Origin: an uncultured Verrucomicrobia subdivision 3 bacterium
GTDB lineage: Bacteria; Verrucomicrobiota; Verrucomicrobiia; Limisphaerales; UBA11358
Direction: 5' to 3'
Length of the DNA stretch: 56,866 bases
Assembly (NCBI GenBank): GCA_903895255.1
Contig: CAITTG010000019.1
Span: 1 to 56,866 of the forward strand
Positions within the stretch are counted from its first letter, which is position 1. Every line of letters begins with the position of its first letter. Under the pieces are notes generated by a model, which was not told where the DNA came from, did not search any database, and saw only the letters and a list, made by a program, of their open reading frames with translations. The translations under genes and the position numbers were made by a program. Of this stretch, positions 36,833 through 45,266 are shown one piece after another.

Positions 36833-37810
36833 TTAATTTGAGGCCAGATGGATTCGCGCCATCACATCTTCAATGCGCACCGGTGCCCCGCCCCGGTCCT
36901 TGCTCTCTTGCGCAGCCGTCATGAAGGCAAATAACTCGATCGTTTCCGCGGGCTGCACCGGAACCTGGCCGGTTTGAAAAAACTTCATGATTTGTTGAGC
37001 CAAAACGCTGTAACCGTCATAAGACCCCACCGGTAATTCCCCCTTTTCCCCCTCGGCCAGGCCATGATATTTCTTGCTCAAATCCTGGTGGTAAATCCCC
37101 GTGCGCCCGCCCCGCCAGGTGCCAATGACTTCAATCGCCCCGTTGGTGGTCTGCAAGCGCTGCACACTCTCGCAGCCGGTCCCCATCACGGTGTACAGCG
37201 ACTCCACTCCATGAATGCCATACCAGAATAATTCCGGAAAACGCTCCTGCACTTCGCAGGGGCTGTAAGTCTCGGCGTTGGTGACCACCCCGATCCTCCC
37301 CTGATGCACGATCTGCGAGTCATGACCAAACCGCAGGCTCGAAGAACTCCAGACGGGCACTTCCGCCTCTCTCGCCAGACGGAATATTTCCACCACATCA
37401 TTTAACGAGGCGGCCATGGGCTTGTCGATAAACAAGGGTTTATGCGCGGCAATCACCCGCCGGGCCTGATCCAGATGCGCCCGCCCGTCCACGCTCTCGA
37501 GCAGCACCACGTCCACATTGGAACACAGGGCCGGTATGCTGTCGTAAAACACCACGCCATATTTGTCACGCAAGGTCGTGGCGTAACCGTCCACCCGGCT
37601 GGCACTCAGCGCAAAATCCGGACTCCCGCCCTTGAACGCCGCCACCACTCGGCCACCCGGCACATAGCCTTTGCCGGCGGGGTTGTTGAAGGTTTCCGCA
37701 AACACCGGCACGTGGGAGGTATCGCAGCCAACGATACCGATTCGCAAATCCGCGGCGAACAGTGGCAATGCCAGCGTCCCCGCCACCAGCAAAAGAATTT
37801 TTTTCAGCAT
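36833..37810 (-). CDS. Exported Gfo/Idh/MocA family oxidoreductase
   Basis: 325 aa from ATG 37810; longer forms run into the MFS gene. Residues 1-20 (MLKKILLLVAGTLALPLFAA) form a Sec signal peptide placed directly before the Rossmann strand ADLRIGIVGCDTSHVPVF. The signature is KPLFIDKPMAASLNDVVEIF, with DKP in place of the usual EKP. The Rossmann glycine motif is degenerate: GCDTSH instead of GxGxxG. Export plus a degraded dinucleotide loop suggests the protein may bind a sugar rather than act as a dehydrogenase. It is 20 bp from the MFS stop, in the same strand order as the rest of the cluster. Confidence 0.8.
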   Translation of the reverse strand: MLKKILLLVAGTLALPLFAADLRIGIVGCDTSHVPVFAETFNNPAGKGYVPGGRVVAAFKGGSPDFALSASRVDGYATTLRDKYGVVFYDSIPALCSNVDVVLLESVDGRAHLDQARRVIAAHKPLFIDKPMAASLNDVVEIFRLAREAEVPVWSSSSLRFGHDSQIVHQGRIGVVTNAETYSPCEVQERFPELFWYGIHGVESLYTVMGTGCESVQRLQTTNGAIEVIGTWRGGRTGIYHQDLSKKYHGLAEGEKGELPVGSYDGYSVLAQQIMKFFQTGQVPVQPAETIELFAFMTAAQESKDRGGAPVRIEDVMARIHLASN

Positions 37811-37829
37811 AAAACAATTAATATTAAAT

Positions 37830-39098
37830 TTATCGTGAGGCTGGAATGATTCGCACGGTGCCCAGCTGACCAACCATTTGGAATACCAAGAGTAATGCCA
37901 CCGGGTAAAGCAACGCGCACGCCATAAAAATGGGGGTGAAACCAAGTGCATCCACCGCCCGCCCAATATAAATCTGCGAAAGCGCCCCCATCCAGGAGCC
38001 TAGCGTGCCGCCCAAGCCGGTGACCGTGGCCACGACGTGCGTGGGGAAAACCTCGGCGGGCAGGATGATATTGCCCCAACCGGCATGGCAAAAGGTCATC
38101 GTGGCCACCAAGCCCAAGGCCAGGCCCGCATTGGCCACCAGCGGGGCGCTCACCGCGCCCAGAAACAACAGCACGGTCATCAAGGACATCGTGGTTTTGC
38201 GGGACCGGTCAAGCGTCCAACCGCGGCCCATTAACCAGCGCGGCAAAGCTCCGCTTACCACACTGCCGAGGGCGGCGGCGGCAAAGGGAATCCAGACAAA
38301 CAGCCCAATTTGCTTGAGGGCAAAACCGTGGCGTTGCTCAAAGTACAAGGGAATCCAGAACAAGAGAAAATAGCTGATGGGGTCCGTAAGCGCGCGCACC
38401 AAAACACAGCCCCAGGTCTCCCGCATGCGCAAGAGGCGTCCCAACGAAACCCGCTCCGGGGCCGCCTGGCTGGCTTTTCCCCCGGCAATCAGCGCCTGCT
38501 CGATTGGCGTGATGCGGGAATGCCGTGCCGGCAATTGGTAAAAAACGTACCAGCCAACCACCCAGACCAAGCCCAGCGCCCCGGTCACAAAAAAGGCTGG
38601 ACGCCAGCCAAATTGGACCGCAATCAAGGACACCACCGGGGCTGAAATCATGGAGCCCACCGCCGTTCCAGCATTAAAGATGCCGATTGCCAGTGCGCGT
38701 TCCCCCATGGGAAACCACTCCGCGACCGCCCGCACGCCACCGGTAAAACTACCCGGCTCGAAGACCCCCAGCAAAAAACGCACCCCGCCGAACTGCCCCG
38801 CCGTGGCGGCGAACATGTGGAGCATGTTGGCGACCGACCAACCGGTTACAAATATCATAAAGCCCAGCCGGGTCCCAACCAGATCAATCACCCGCCCGCT
38901 CACCGTGTACATCACTCCATAACTGGCCAGAAACCAGGCGTTAATTTTGCCATAATCCGCATTATCCAGGTGCAACTGTTCCTTGATGCCGCCAATCAGC
39001 ACGGACAACGTCTGCCGGTCGAGGTAATTCAAGGCCGAAGCCAGGCACAATAAACCCGCGATGTACCAGCGTAAATGTTTGATGGGCGGCAGTTTCAT
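37830..39098 (-). CDS. MFS transporter, ACS/hexuronate-like
   Basis: 422 aa with 12 hydrophobic segments. LCLASALNYLDRQTLSVLI in the first helix is typical of the anion:cation symporter branch that imports hexuronates, and GVRFLLGVFEPGSFTGGVRAV in the fourth helix fits the same branch. GRVIDLVGTRLG is the usual loop after helix 2. It overlaps nagA by 4 bp (ATGA), so uptake of an amino sugar or uronic acid and its breakdown are translationally linked. The actual sugar is inferred only from context. Confidence 0.85.
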   Translation of the reverse strand: MKLPPIKHLRWYIAGLLCLASALNYLDRQTLSVLIGGIKEQLHLDNADYGKINAWFLASYGVMYTVSGRVIDLVGTRLGFMIFVTGWSVANMLHMFAATAGQFGGVRFLLGVFEPGSFTGGVRAVAEWFPMGERALAIGIFNAGTAVGSMISAPVVSLIAVQFGWRPAFFVTGALGLVWVVGWYVFYQLPARHSRITPIEQALIAGGKASQAAPERVSLGRLLRMRETWGCVLVRALTDPISYFLLFWIPLYFEQRHGFALKQIGLFVWIPFAAAALGSVVSGALPRWLMGRGWTLDRSRKTTMSLMTVLLFLGAVSAPLVANAGLALGLVATMTFCHAGWGNIILPAEVFPTHVVATVTGLGGTLGSWMGALSQIYIGRAVDALGFTPIFMACALLYPVALLLVFQMVGQLGTVRIIPASR

Positions 39099-40081
39099 GC
39101 AGCTTTGGCCGGGATCACCTGCAGGTTGGAGAGCCTGTAATAATTTTCATCCCAGTCCGCCACCACGCGGCCGACGGGGCTCAAACCGAGATATTCCGCC
39201 GGATGGTTCGCGGCCATCTGCCACACCATTTCCAATGGCAAGCCGGTCAGTTTTACGGTGTTGACCACCGCTTGGTCGAGGGTCAGGGTGGAGCCCGCCA
39301 GCCAGGGTTTGCCCGCCGGCGTGGCCCGCCCATCGGCGGTGACCACCACGGGTTCACCGTTGAGCTCGTAATTACCCGGACCACAGCCCGCCGCGGACAT
39401 GGCATCGGTGATCAAAATAATCCGGCTCGGTTGCTTGGCCCGAATCATGCCCTTGACCGTGGCCGGCGGTAAATGATGCCCGTCCACGATCAACGAGGCT
39501 TCCAGTTGGTCCTGCGCGAGTTGTTCCCAAATTAAATTGGGATGCCGGGGCATTTCCATTTGGCAGCCGTTGCCCAAATGGGTGGAGAGCGTTGCTCCCG
39601 CGTGCACCGCGTCACGAATTTGTTGCGGTGTGGCCGCCGTGTGCCCCATGGCGACGCGCACCCCCCGGCGGACCAAGTATTCAATTAAAACCATCGCCCC
39701 CGGAACCTCGGGTGCCAGGGTCACCAGCCGGATGTTGCCCTCGGTCGCGTCCTGGCGCCGGTCAAAATCTTCCACACTGGCCGCCCGAATGCTGGCCAAT
39801 GGATGAACCCCCCGCGGGCCGTCCGCCGGGGAAATGTAAGGACCCTCCATATGAAAGCCAGCAAAGGCCGGGTGATCAACGGAAAGAATGGTGTTGGCAC
39901 ATTGGGCAAAATGTTCCAGGGACGAGCTGATCAATGTGGGCAGGCAAAGGGTCACCCCGGTGGTCACCATGGACTCCAAGGCGGAAAACACCTGGTCTCT
40001 GGTTGCGGCCGGATTGTTAAAATCAACCCCGCTGAAACCATTGACTTGCAAATCAAATAAACCCGGCAGGTCAATTCTCAT
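39095..40081 (-). CDS. nagA: N-acetylglucosamine-6-phosphate deacetylase NagA, shortened N-terminus
   Basis: 328 aa from ATG 40081, which shares one base with the nagB stop (TGATG). It removes acetate from GlcNAc-6-P in the cytoplasm. Metal and catalytic residues are E79 (HMEGPYISP), H147 (MGHTAAT), H168 (STHLGNG) and D226 (ITDAMSAAG). The usual NagA is about 380 aa: about 50 residues of the N-terminal beta-strands are absent, because the barrel starts at once with PGLFDLQVNGFSGVDF. A longer in-frame start exists but would translate antisense-like sequence over nagB and lacks the expected strands, so it is rejected. The C-terminal GRVVADWDEN is a modified form of the usual GxIAxGxDAD tail. 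Confidence 0.87.
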   Translation of the reverse strand: MRIDLPGLFDLQVNGFSGVDFNNPAATRDQVFSALESMVTTGVTLCLPTLISSSLEHFAQCANTILSVDHPAFAGFHMEGPYISPADGPRGVHPLASIRAASVEDFDRRQDATEGNIRLVTLAPEVPGAMVLIEYLVRRGVRVAMGHTAATPQQIRDAVHAGATLSTHLGNGCQMEMPRHPNLIWEQLAQDQLEASLIVDGHHLPPATVKGMIRAKQPSRIILITDAMSAAGCGPGNYELNGEPVVVTADGRATPAGKPWLAGSTLTLDQAVVNTVKLTGLPLEMVWQMAANHPAEYLGLSPVGRVVADWDENYYRLSNLQVIPAKAA

Positions 40082-40833
40082 CAATTGTGCGCCGGCGGTC
40101 TGGCCAGCAAAGCAGCGGACCAACGGTCCAGGAAAACCGTGACATCCGGATGCGTCTGTAAAATCGAGGCCGGCGCCAGCGGAGAAACGGGGCCTTCCAG
40201 GCATTTTTGCACCGCCTCCGCCTTGCGCTGGTCCGGCACAATACACAGAATTTTCCGCGCTTTCATAATCTGCCGGATGGACATGGAAATCGCCTGGCGG
40301 GGAACTTCGGCCAGGCTTTTAAACCACCCCTCACCCACCTGCTGCTGGCGGCAGGCTTGATCCAACTCCACCACCAGATACGGCTTTTCGGTGGTAAAAT
40401 CCGCCGGCGGATCATTGAAAGCCAGATGCCCGTTTTCGCCAATCCCCACAAAAGCGACATCGACCGGGGCGAGGTTCAGCTTGGCGCCCACCTGTGCACA
40501 CAAAGTTTCCAGGTCTCCCTCGGCATTGAGCAAATGAAATTTTCCAATGCCGGCGGGCTGGATGAAACGCTCCAACAAATACTTGCGAAAGCTGGCCGGA
40601 TGCGTAATGGGCAGCCCGGCATATTCATCCAGATGAAACATTTCAACATTGGACCACTTGATGCCCGGGGCTTTGGTCAGCGCGGCCAGAAAGCCAAATT
40701 GGGATGCTCCCGTGGCGGCAATTATCCTTGCCTGACCTTGCTGGCGGAGAGAACTCTGCAGCACAACTGCCGCCATTTCCGCAGCAGCGGCACCAAGTTC
40801 GTCACCACTGCTAAAGATCTTTATTTTCATCAT
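40081..40833 (-). CDS. nagB: Glucosamine-6-phosphate deaminase NagB
   Basis: 250 aa from ATG 40833 (a second Met follows immediately). It converts GlcN-6-P to fructose-6-P and ammonia. Motifs are [12 protein letters not shown] (D69-E70), [14 protein letters not shown] (131-143, with H136), and TGASQFGFL at 41-49 for the phosphate loop. The GIGENGH form differs from the E. coli GVGNDGH but is common among NagB of Bacteroidetes/Planctomycetes type. It is translationally coupled to nagA by TGATG. No N-acetylglucosamine kinase (nagK) is in the window, so phosphorylation of imported GlcNAc must rely on a gene elsewhere. Confidence 0.92.
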   Translation of the reverse strand: MMKIKIFSSGDELGAAAAEMAAVVLQSSLRQQGQARIIAATGASQFGFLAALTKAPGIKWSNVEMFHLDEYAGLPITHPASFRKYLLERFIQPAGIGKFHLLNAEGDLETLCAQVGAKLNLAPVDVAFVGIGENGHLAFNDPPADFTTEKPYLVVELDQACRQQQVGEGWFKSLAEVPRQAISMSIRQIMKARKILCIVPDQRKAEAVQKCLEGPVSPLAPASILQTHPDVTVFLDRWSAALLARPPAHN

Positions 40834-40952
40834 CTTAGATTTATGGACTCGCCTCAACGCCTTCCGCAAGCCGGCAGGCGATGGGAGGAAATTTGGCGGG
40901 AAAACCCGCTTTGAATGGTGCCAGCTCTCCCGGAATGAATCATCAGTGGACT

Positions 40953-41750
40953 CTAGTACTGCATGGTCCAGAAGGAACTAGTCGGATTGCCGATGCCATC
41001 CGCCCCCCAAAGCGCCTGAAATTTTTGACGCTCCACATGGCCATCTAAACAGGCCAGATTGGCACCGTTGTTGTGCACCGTGGGGCGGCCATTGTTGAAT
41101 GGCAAATAATTGGCATTACTGTCAGGTATCCCGTCACCATTGGCATCCACGTTCCAAGCATCGTAAAGGGGCGAGTAAACATATTCAAAAACCACATCCA
41201 TGAACATCATGGCCTGCGAAGAATTGCTGATGCTGGCCACCCTGACCGGCGGTGCGGGCGCGGCACTGCCGGTGACTTGGTAATAAAACGGCGCGTTCAA
41301 TTTTTGCCCGGCCTGATAGAGGCCAAAATTGACACCCACCCAACAATTCCAATTGGTGATGCTGTAATTGGCAACTTGGGAGCGGGGGGTGTAGGGCGGC
41401 GCGCCAAACGACCCGCCCGGACACTGGCGTACCGGATCATTGATCACAGCCGAGTTGTCGAGCGCCTGGGTCTGTTTGCCCACATATGGCGCCAGGATGT
41501 CGAAAACGTAGATATTGGTGGAGACGTCCGCCAGGTTTTCCGTCAGGCAAAAATACGGCAGGCATTGCTGGTTGTCATCCGCATACATGGTCAGCGACAA
41601 ACCCCAGGTTTTCATGTTGGAAGCGCATTTGATGGCATTGGCCTTGGCCTTGGCCTTGGCAAGGGCCGGCAATAGCATCGCCGCCAGAATGGCGATGATG
41701 GCAATCACCACCAGCAATTCAATCAGGGTAAAGCCGCTCTTTCGTTTCAT
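40953..41750 (-). CDS. Type II pseudopilin-like protein with H-X9-DG motif
   Basis: 265 aa from ATG 41750. The N-terminus is a class III prepilin signal: KRKSG then [19 protein letters not shown], cut after Gly6 by prepilin peptidase, with Glu at +5. The C-terminal globular domain ends in [15 protein letters not shown], the H-X9-DG motif of the abundant DUF1559/H-X9-DG proteins of Planctomycetes and Verrucomicrobia. It is probably a surface or secretion-system-associated protein and lies 75 bp after the adhesin stop, behind a strong hairpin. Function is otherwise unknown. Confidence 0.88.
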   Translation of the reverse strand: MKRKSGFTLIELLVVIAIIAILAAMLLPALAKAKAKANAIKCASNMKTWGLSLTMYADDNQQCLPYFCLTENLADVSTNIYVFDILAPYVGKQTQALDNSAVINDPVRQCPGGSFGAPPYTPRSQVANYSITNWNCWVGVNFGLYQAGQKLNAPFYYQVTGSAAPAPPVRVASISNSSQAMMFMDVVFEYVYSPLYDAWNVDANGDGIPDSNANYLPFNNGRPTVHNNGANLACLDGHVERQKFQALWGADGIGNPTSSFWTMQY

Positions 41751-41772
41751 GGTGTAACTTTGCAAGTATTTT

Positions 41773-41805
41773 TGGCAGCACACCGGCTGTGCCGGTGTGC
41801 TGCCA
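41773..41805 (-). other. 15-bp perfect hairpin between adhesin and pseudopilin genes
   Basis: TGGCAGCACACCGGC (41773-41787), loop TGT, then the exact complement (41791-41805). Read on the minus strand it follows the adhesin stop by 19 bp and ends 22 bp before the pseudopilin ATG. No U-run follows on that strand, so it is not a classic intrinsic terminator. An mRNA-stability or differential-expression element is more likely. Confidence 0.7.
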
Positions 41806-41824
41806 GAGGTTTGGCAGTGACTGA

Positions 41825-44197
41825 TTAATTTTCCAGCCGGTAGAATACGCTCGCGTTTGTCCGGATGATCGGCACGGTCAGCGAATTGTACACCGTCGGA
41901 ACAGTGGTCCAGTTGGACGACAGCCCCACACTCAGGGAATTGGTCTGGGCCTGCAGGAAGTAGGTATTGTATGCCAGCGGCCAGGAGAGTGTCAGGTTGT
42001 TCGAGGACACCACACTGGAGAGTATCGGCGGGGTGGTGGGATCCGGCAATTGCGTCACCACCATGTTGACGATGCCCGGAGTGCTGCTATTAAAGCTGAC
42101 CGAGTAGGAATAATTGGTGATCGGACCGCTCGCCACCAACTGGGTGGCGGGATCGCCAATGAGGCCATAATTGGTGGTGCCGCTCGCGTCCAACGCCGAG
42201 GTGCTGGTATTGTACACCATAATTGGATAAGTGCCCGCACTGAAGCCGGCAATCGGATTCACGTACACTCGGTTGGTCCCTTGCAGGGTGATGCTCCCGC
42301 TGACGTTGATTTTGTCACTGTTGGCCCCGATATCCATCAGGACGGTGCTGTTGCTGAGCGAGAGGCCCACGGCACCGTTGCCAAGGTTGGTCGTGTAACC
42401 AAAGCCATTCAACTGCGCCACCAAGCCGGACGCGCCGTTGTTGGTGATTTTAAGCAGGTTGGCATAACCCAGCGGGCCCACTTGCAATGCCTGCCCGCTG
42501 CCCAGCGCAAACTGCGTATTAGGCGCCAGGATGTACATGTTGCTGCTGACGTTCAAGGTCCCAAAGTTCTCAAAGGTGCCGGCACCCAGGTAAAAAGTAG
42601 CCACGGAAACATTGCCGGGCGGCACGCTGGGCACCGGTTCCATGTTCAAGGTGCCGCCATACCAGACTTCCAAAATGGTATAACCGCCGCCATTGGCGGT
42701 GCCATTGTCCAAAATGTTTCCCGATACATTTACCGTGCCACCATCCACGAGCAGGAAGCCGCGCGAACCGATGGAGTTATTCGTGCTGGACGGCAGGTTG
42801 ATCAGACGGATGTAGTTGGTCACATTGACCACCGCGTTGCTGTAAACCGTTAGCTGGCCCTGGCAGGCGTTGCTCTTGTCCAGCATATCCCCGATTTCAA
42901 TTTGCCCCGCGTTGATCACACTTTGCATGCTGCCCTGCAAATCTGGCCGGTAGTTGCCAACGGTTAAATTGCCAATGGAAGTGCCTGTGTCATTGGGAGT
43001 TCCACTCCGCCCGAGATATATGGTCTGAACCGAGGCGTCCACCCCGCCGCGCTGGAAATTCACATTGCCATAGGAAGACCCTGTTACCAATGGGGACAGA
43101 GTGTTGTCGCCAATATCCCAGGAAGTTTGCGGGCTGACACCGTCAATATTGCGGAAGACGGCAAAATTATTGGTCGTCAGGATCGAGTTAACCGCCGCTG
43201 CCGTGGTCTGGCCAAGAGTGTTCCCGTTAAAATACAAACCGGATTGGGCCCCGGCAGTTTTAGGACCGCCAATCAACATCTGGTCGAAATTCAAGTAGTT
43301 CAACTGGCCCAGGCAATTCGAGATACTGTAAGTACCACCGTTATTATCTGGCTCATACCCCACCACCAGGGCCGGGAAATTAGTGTCCAGCAAGGTGATG
43401 TAATTCGTGGCGGCGAAATAAATAATCCCCTGGGGCCGCTGGTAGCCGTACAAACTCAGGTTGCCTCCATAGTTGGTCGAAAACATGTCCGCCGCGGTCA
43501 CAATGTTACTCAGGACACAATTAAAGGTGCTCAGACCGGACATGTCCAGCACGGCAGCATGGGTTTCGGCGGCACCGCCCGCTGTGTTCAACGAACCTTG
43601 CATGACCCAAATGCACCCAACGGGATTGGTCACATTAAGACTGCCCGGTCCAGCCAGGGTGGTGTAAACCAATGAATTGGTGTTGTCTTGGCCCGTGCCG
43701 ATGGCCACGGTGTTGGAGTAAATGTGGTAAATATCCCAAGGGTTGGTGCTCACAATATTTAACTGATTATTAATCAGCACGTTGTGCACGCCGTTTTTCA
43801 TCGAGTAGATGCCCTCACCATTCGCCACATTCAACGGATAGGTGGAATAATCATTAGTCTCGTTTACCCACAGGGCATTGATGGTGGTAGTGTTCACCTG
43901 GGAGGTGAAGGGCACCACCCCATCAAAATAATTGGTCCAACTCACATCCTGCGCCAGCAGCAAGCCCGACAAACTGGGTGTGGTGGGATTGGGAAGATTG
44001 GTCAAAATGACCGTGTCAGCCGGCCCGGGCGCGTTTCCCGCCTGACTGGCAAAATTGGCACCATTGTCCCAGGATCCGTCGGTTCCGGCCCCAAGGTAGG
44101 AATTGGTGAGCACCAGATTGTCAGCGGCGGCCCCCTGAGCCATCAGGAGGAGCGCCCCCAGTGAGGCGAGGGAGTAGGTTAAGCTTGGATATTTCAT
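41825..44197 (-). CDS. Large secreted adhesin-like beta-helix protein
   Basis: 790 aa with a signal peptide (1-25, [15 protein letters not shown]). The body is Asn/Thr/Gly/Ser-rich with short beta-strand repeats (for example [19 protein letters not shown] and [20 protein letters not shown]), like the autotransporter-associated or right-handed beta-helix proteins found in Verrucomicrobia. The last ~70 residues ([19 protein letters not shown] to VFYRLEN) form the immunoglobulin/fibronectin-like C-terminal unit seen on many secreted proteins of this phylum. No outer-membrane beta-barrel is seen, so surface attachment is inferred. It starts a minus-strand run that leads to the pseudopilin and the sugar cluster. 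Confidence 0.75.
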   Translation of the reverse strand: MKYPSLTYSLASLGALLLMAQGAAADNLVLTNSYLGAGTDGSWDNGANFASQAGNAPGPADTVILTNLPNPTTPSLSGLLLAQDVSWTNYFDGVVPFTSQVNTTTINALWVNETNDYSTYPLNVANGEGIYSMKNGVHNVLINNQLNIVSTNPWDIYHIYSNTVAIGTGQDNTNSLVYTTLAGPGSLNVTNPVGCIWVMQGSLNTAGGAAETHAAVLDMSGLSTFNCVLSNIVTAADMFSTNYGGNLSLYGYQRPQGIIYFAATNYITLLDTNFPALVVGYEPDNNGGTYSISNCLGQLNYLNFDQMLIGGPKTAGAQSGLYFNGNTLGQTTAAAVNSILTTNNFAVFRNIDGVSPQTSWDIGDNTLSPLVTGSSYGNVNFQRGGVDASVQTIYLGRSGTPNDTGTSIGNLTVGNYRPDLQGSMQSVINAGQIEIGDMLDKSNACQGQLTVYSNAVVNVTNYIRLINLPSSTNNSIGSRGFLLVDGGTVNVSGNILDNGTANGGGYTILEVWYGGTLNMEPVPSVPPGNVSVATFYLGAGTFENFGTLNVSSNMYILAPNTQFALGSGQALQVGPLGYANLLKITNNGASGLVAQLNGFGYTTNLGNGAVGLSLSNSTVLMDIGANSDKINVSGSITLQGTNRVYVNPIAGFSAGTYPIMVYNTSTSALDASGTTNYGLIGDPATQLVASGPITNYSYSVSFNSSTPGIVNMVVTQLPDPTTPPILSSVVSSNNLTLSWPLAYNTYFLQAQTNSLSVGLSSNWTTVPTVYNSLTVPIIRTNASVFYRLEN

Positions 44198-44522
44198 GGG
44201 TTCAAGTTGGTAGGCAGACTTGCTGATTTGTTTTTTGGAGGGTTAATGTTTCACCGCGAAAATTCTCAACGGCAGGCTGGCAAGGTGGGCTGCCACCATG
44301 TGTATCGCTGGATAATATATATTCACCACTGCGCGTTCATAAATGCTGCCATGTTTCCGCCCGGATTACCCGGCGGTCGGTTTGCTTATGGTTCGGTTAT
44401 CCTTCAATTCCTACGCTGAAGAAATTAACAGGGTGGGAAAAATAAATATATACCTCAATTGGGGTAACGCCGCCGCGCTCCATAAACTGGCCGGTGCCGG
44501 CCCGGCTTTGGGGACTCCGCCC
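44198..44522. other. Intergenic region between response regulator and adhesin genes
   Basis: 325 bp without a convincing gene. On the minus strand a weak promoter candidate (TTATGA, 17 bp, TATATT) lies at 44314-44342, about 120 bp before the adhesin ATG. No other structure is apparent. Confidence 0.35.
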
Positions 44523-45263
44523 TTAAAATTTTTTCTTTTCCGGCGGGCCAGGCACCGTCCCCTGGTGCTCCTGCAAATATTTCAGGAGCGCCTCGGTGCG
44601 CGAGCGCACGTGGAGCTTTTCGTATATTCGACGCAAGTGCACGCGCACGGTCTGGTAGGAAATGTTCAGTTTTCCGCCAATTTCCTTGTTGGCAAAACCC
44701 TGGGCCACCAGGTTCAAAATCTCCTTTTCCCGCGCGGACAGTTCCGCCCGGCTGGCCGGCTCGGGTGTCGGTTCCCGGAAGGCCTCCACCAGCCGGCGGG
44801 CAATCTCACTGGTCATCGGCGCCCCGCCGGCGCGCACTTCGGCAATCGCCTCCAGGATTTCCGCCGAATACGCGCGCTTTAACACATACCCGCAGGCCCC
44901 GGCCTTTAGCGCGCGAAAAATGCTGTCCGTGTCCTCATACACCGTCACCATGATGACCTGCGACTCCGGACAGAGTTTCTTGAGCGCCGCCGTGCACTCG
45001 ATGCCAGACATGCCCGGAAGATTGATGTCCATCAGGACGATGTGCGGCCGCAGCCGGCCCACTTCCCGCAGGGCGGCCTCCCCGTTCGGCCAGTCCCCCA
45101 CACACCGGAGGTCCGGAGCCCGTCCGACCATGCGCAGCAGGCTGCGCCGCAGGCCGGCGTTATCCTCAATCACCGCCACCGTCGCCACCCGCCCGGACGC
45201 CCCCAAGGCAGCGCTGGCCGGCGCCCCCACCCCTTCTCCCGGTAGCTTTTTCAGTTCTTTCAT
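44523..45263 (-). CDS. NarL/FixJ-type response regulator
   Basis: 246 aa. The receiver domain is at about 27-145: acidic pair ED (33-34), phospho-acceptor D79 in IVLMDINLPGMSG, and a C-terminal Lys in VLKRAYSAE. The LuxR-type HTH is at about 172-232 (ELSAREKEILNLVAQGFANKEIG, split here as two neighbouring pieces, and YQTVRVHLRRIYEKL). The first 26 residues are a variable, Ala/Gly-rich extension. It starts 3 bp after the kinase stop, so it is the cognate partner. It probably regulates the adhesin/pseudopilin or the sugar cluster downstream on the same strand, but no operator is identified. Confidence 0.92.
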   Translation of the reverse strand: MKELKKLPGEGVGAPASAALGASGRVATVAVIEDNAGLRRSLLRMVGRAPDLRCVGDWPNGEAALREVGRLRPHIVLMDINLPGMSGIECTAALKKLCPESQVIMVTVYEDTDSIFRALKAGACGYVLKRAYSAEILEAIAEVRAGGAPMTSEIARRLVEAFREPTPEPASRAELSAREKEILNLVAQGFANKEIGGKLNISYQTVRVHLRRIYEKLHVRSRTEALLKYLQEHQGTVPGPPEKKKF

Positions 45264-45266
45264 GAT

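Noticed and set aside
41773..41805. Hairpin as an intrinsic terminator
   Set aside because: No U-run follows the stem on the minus strand.
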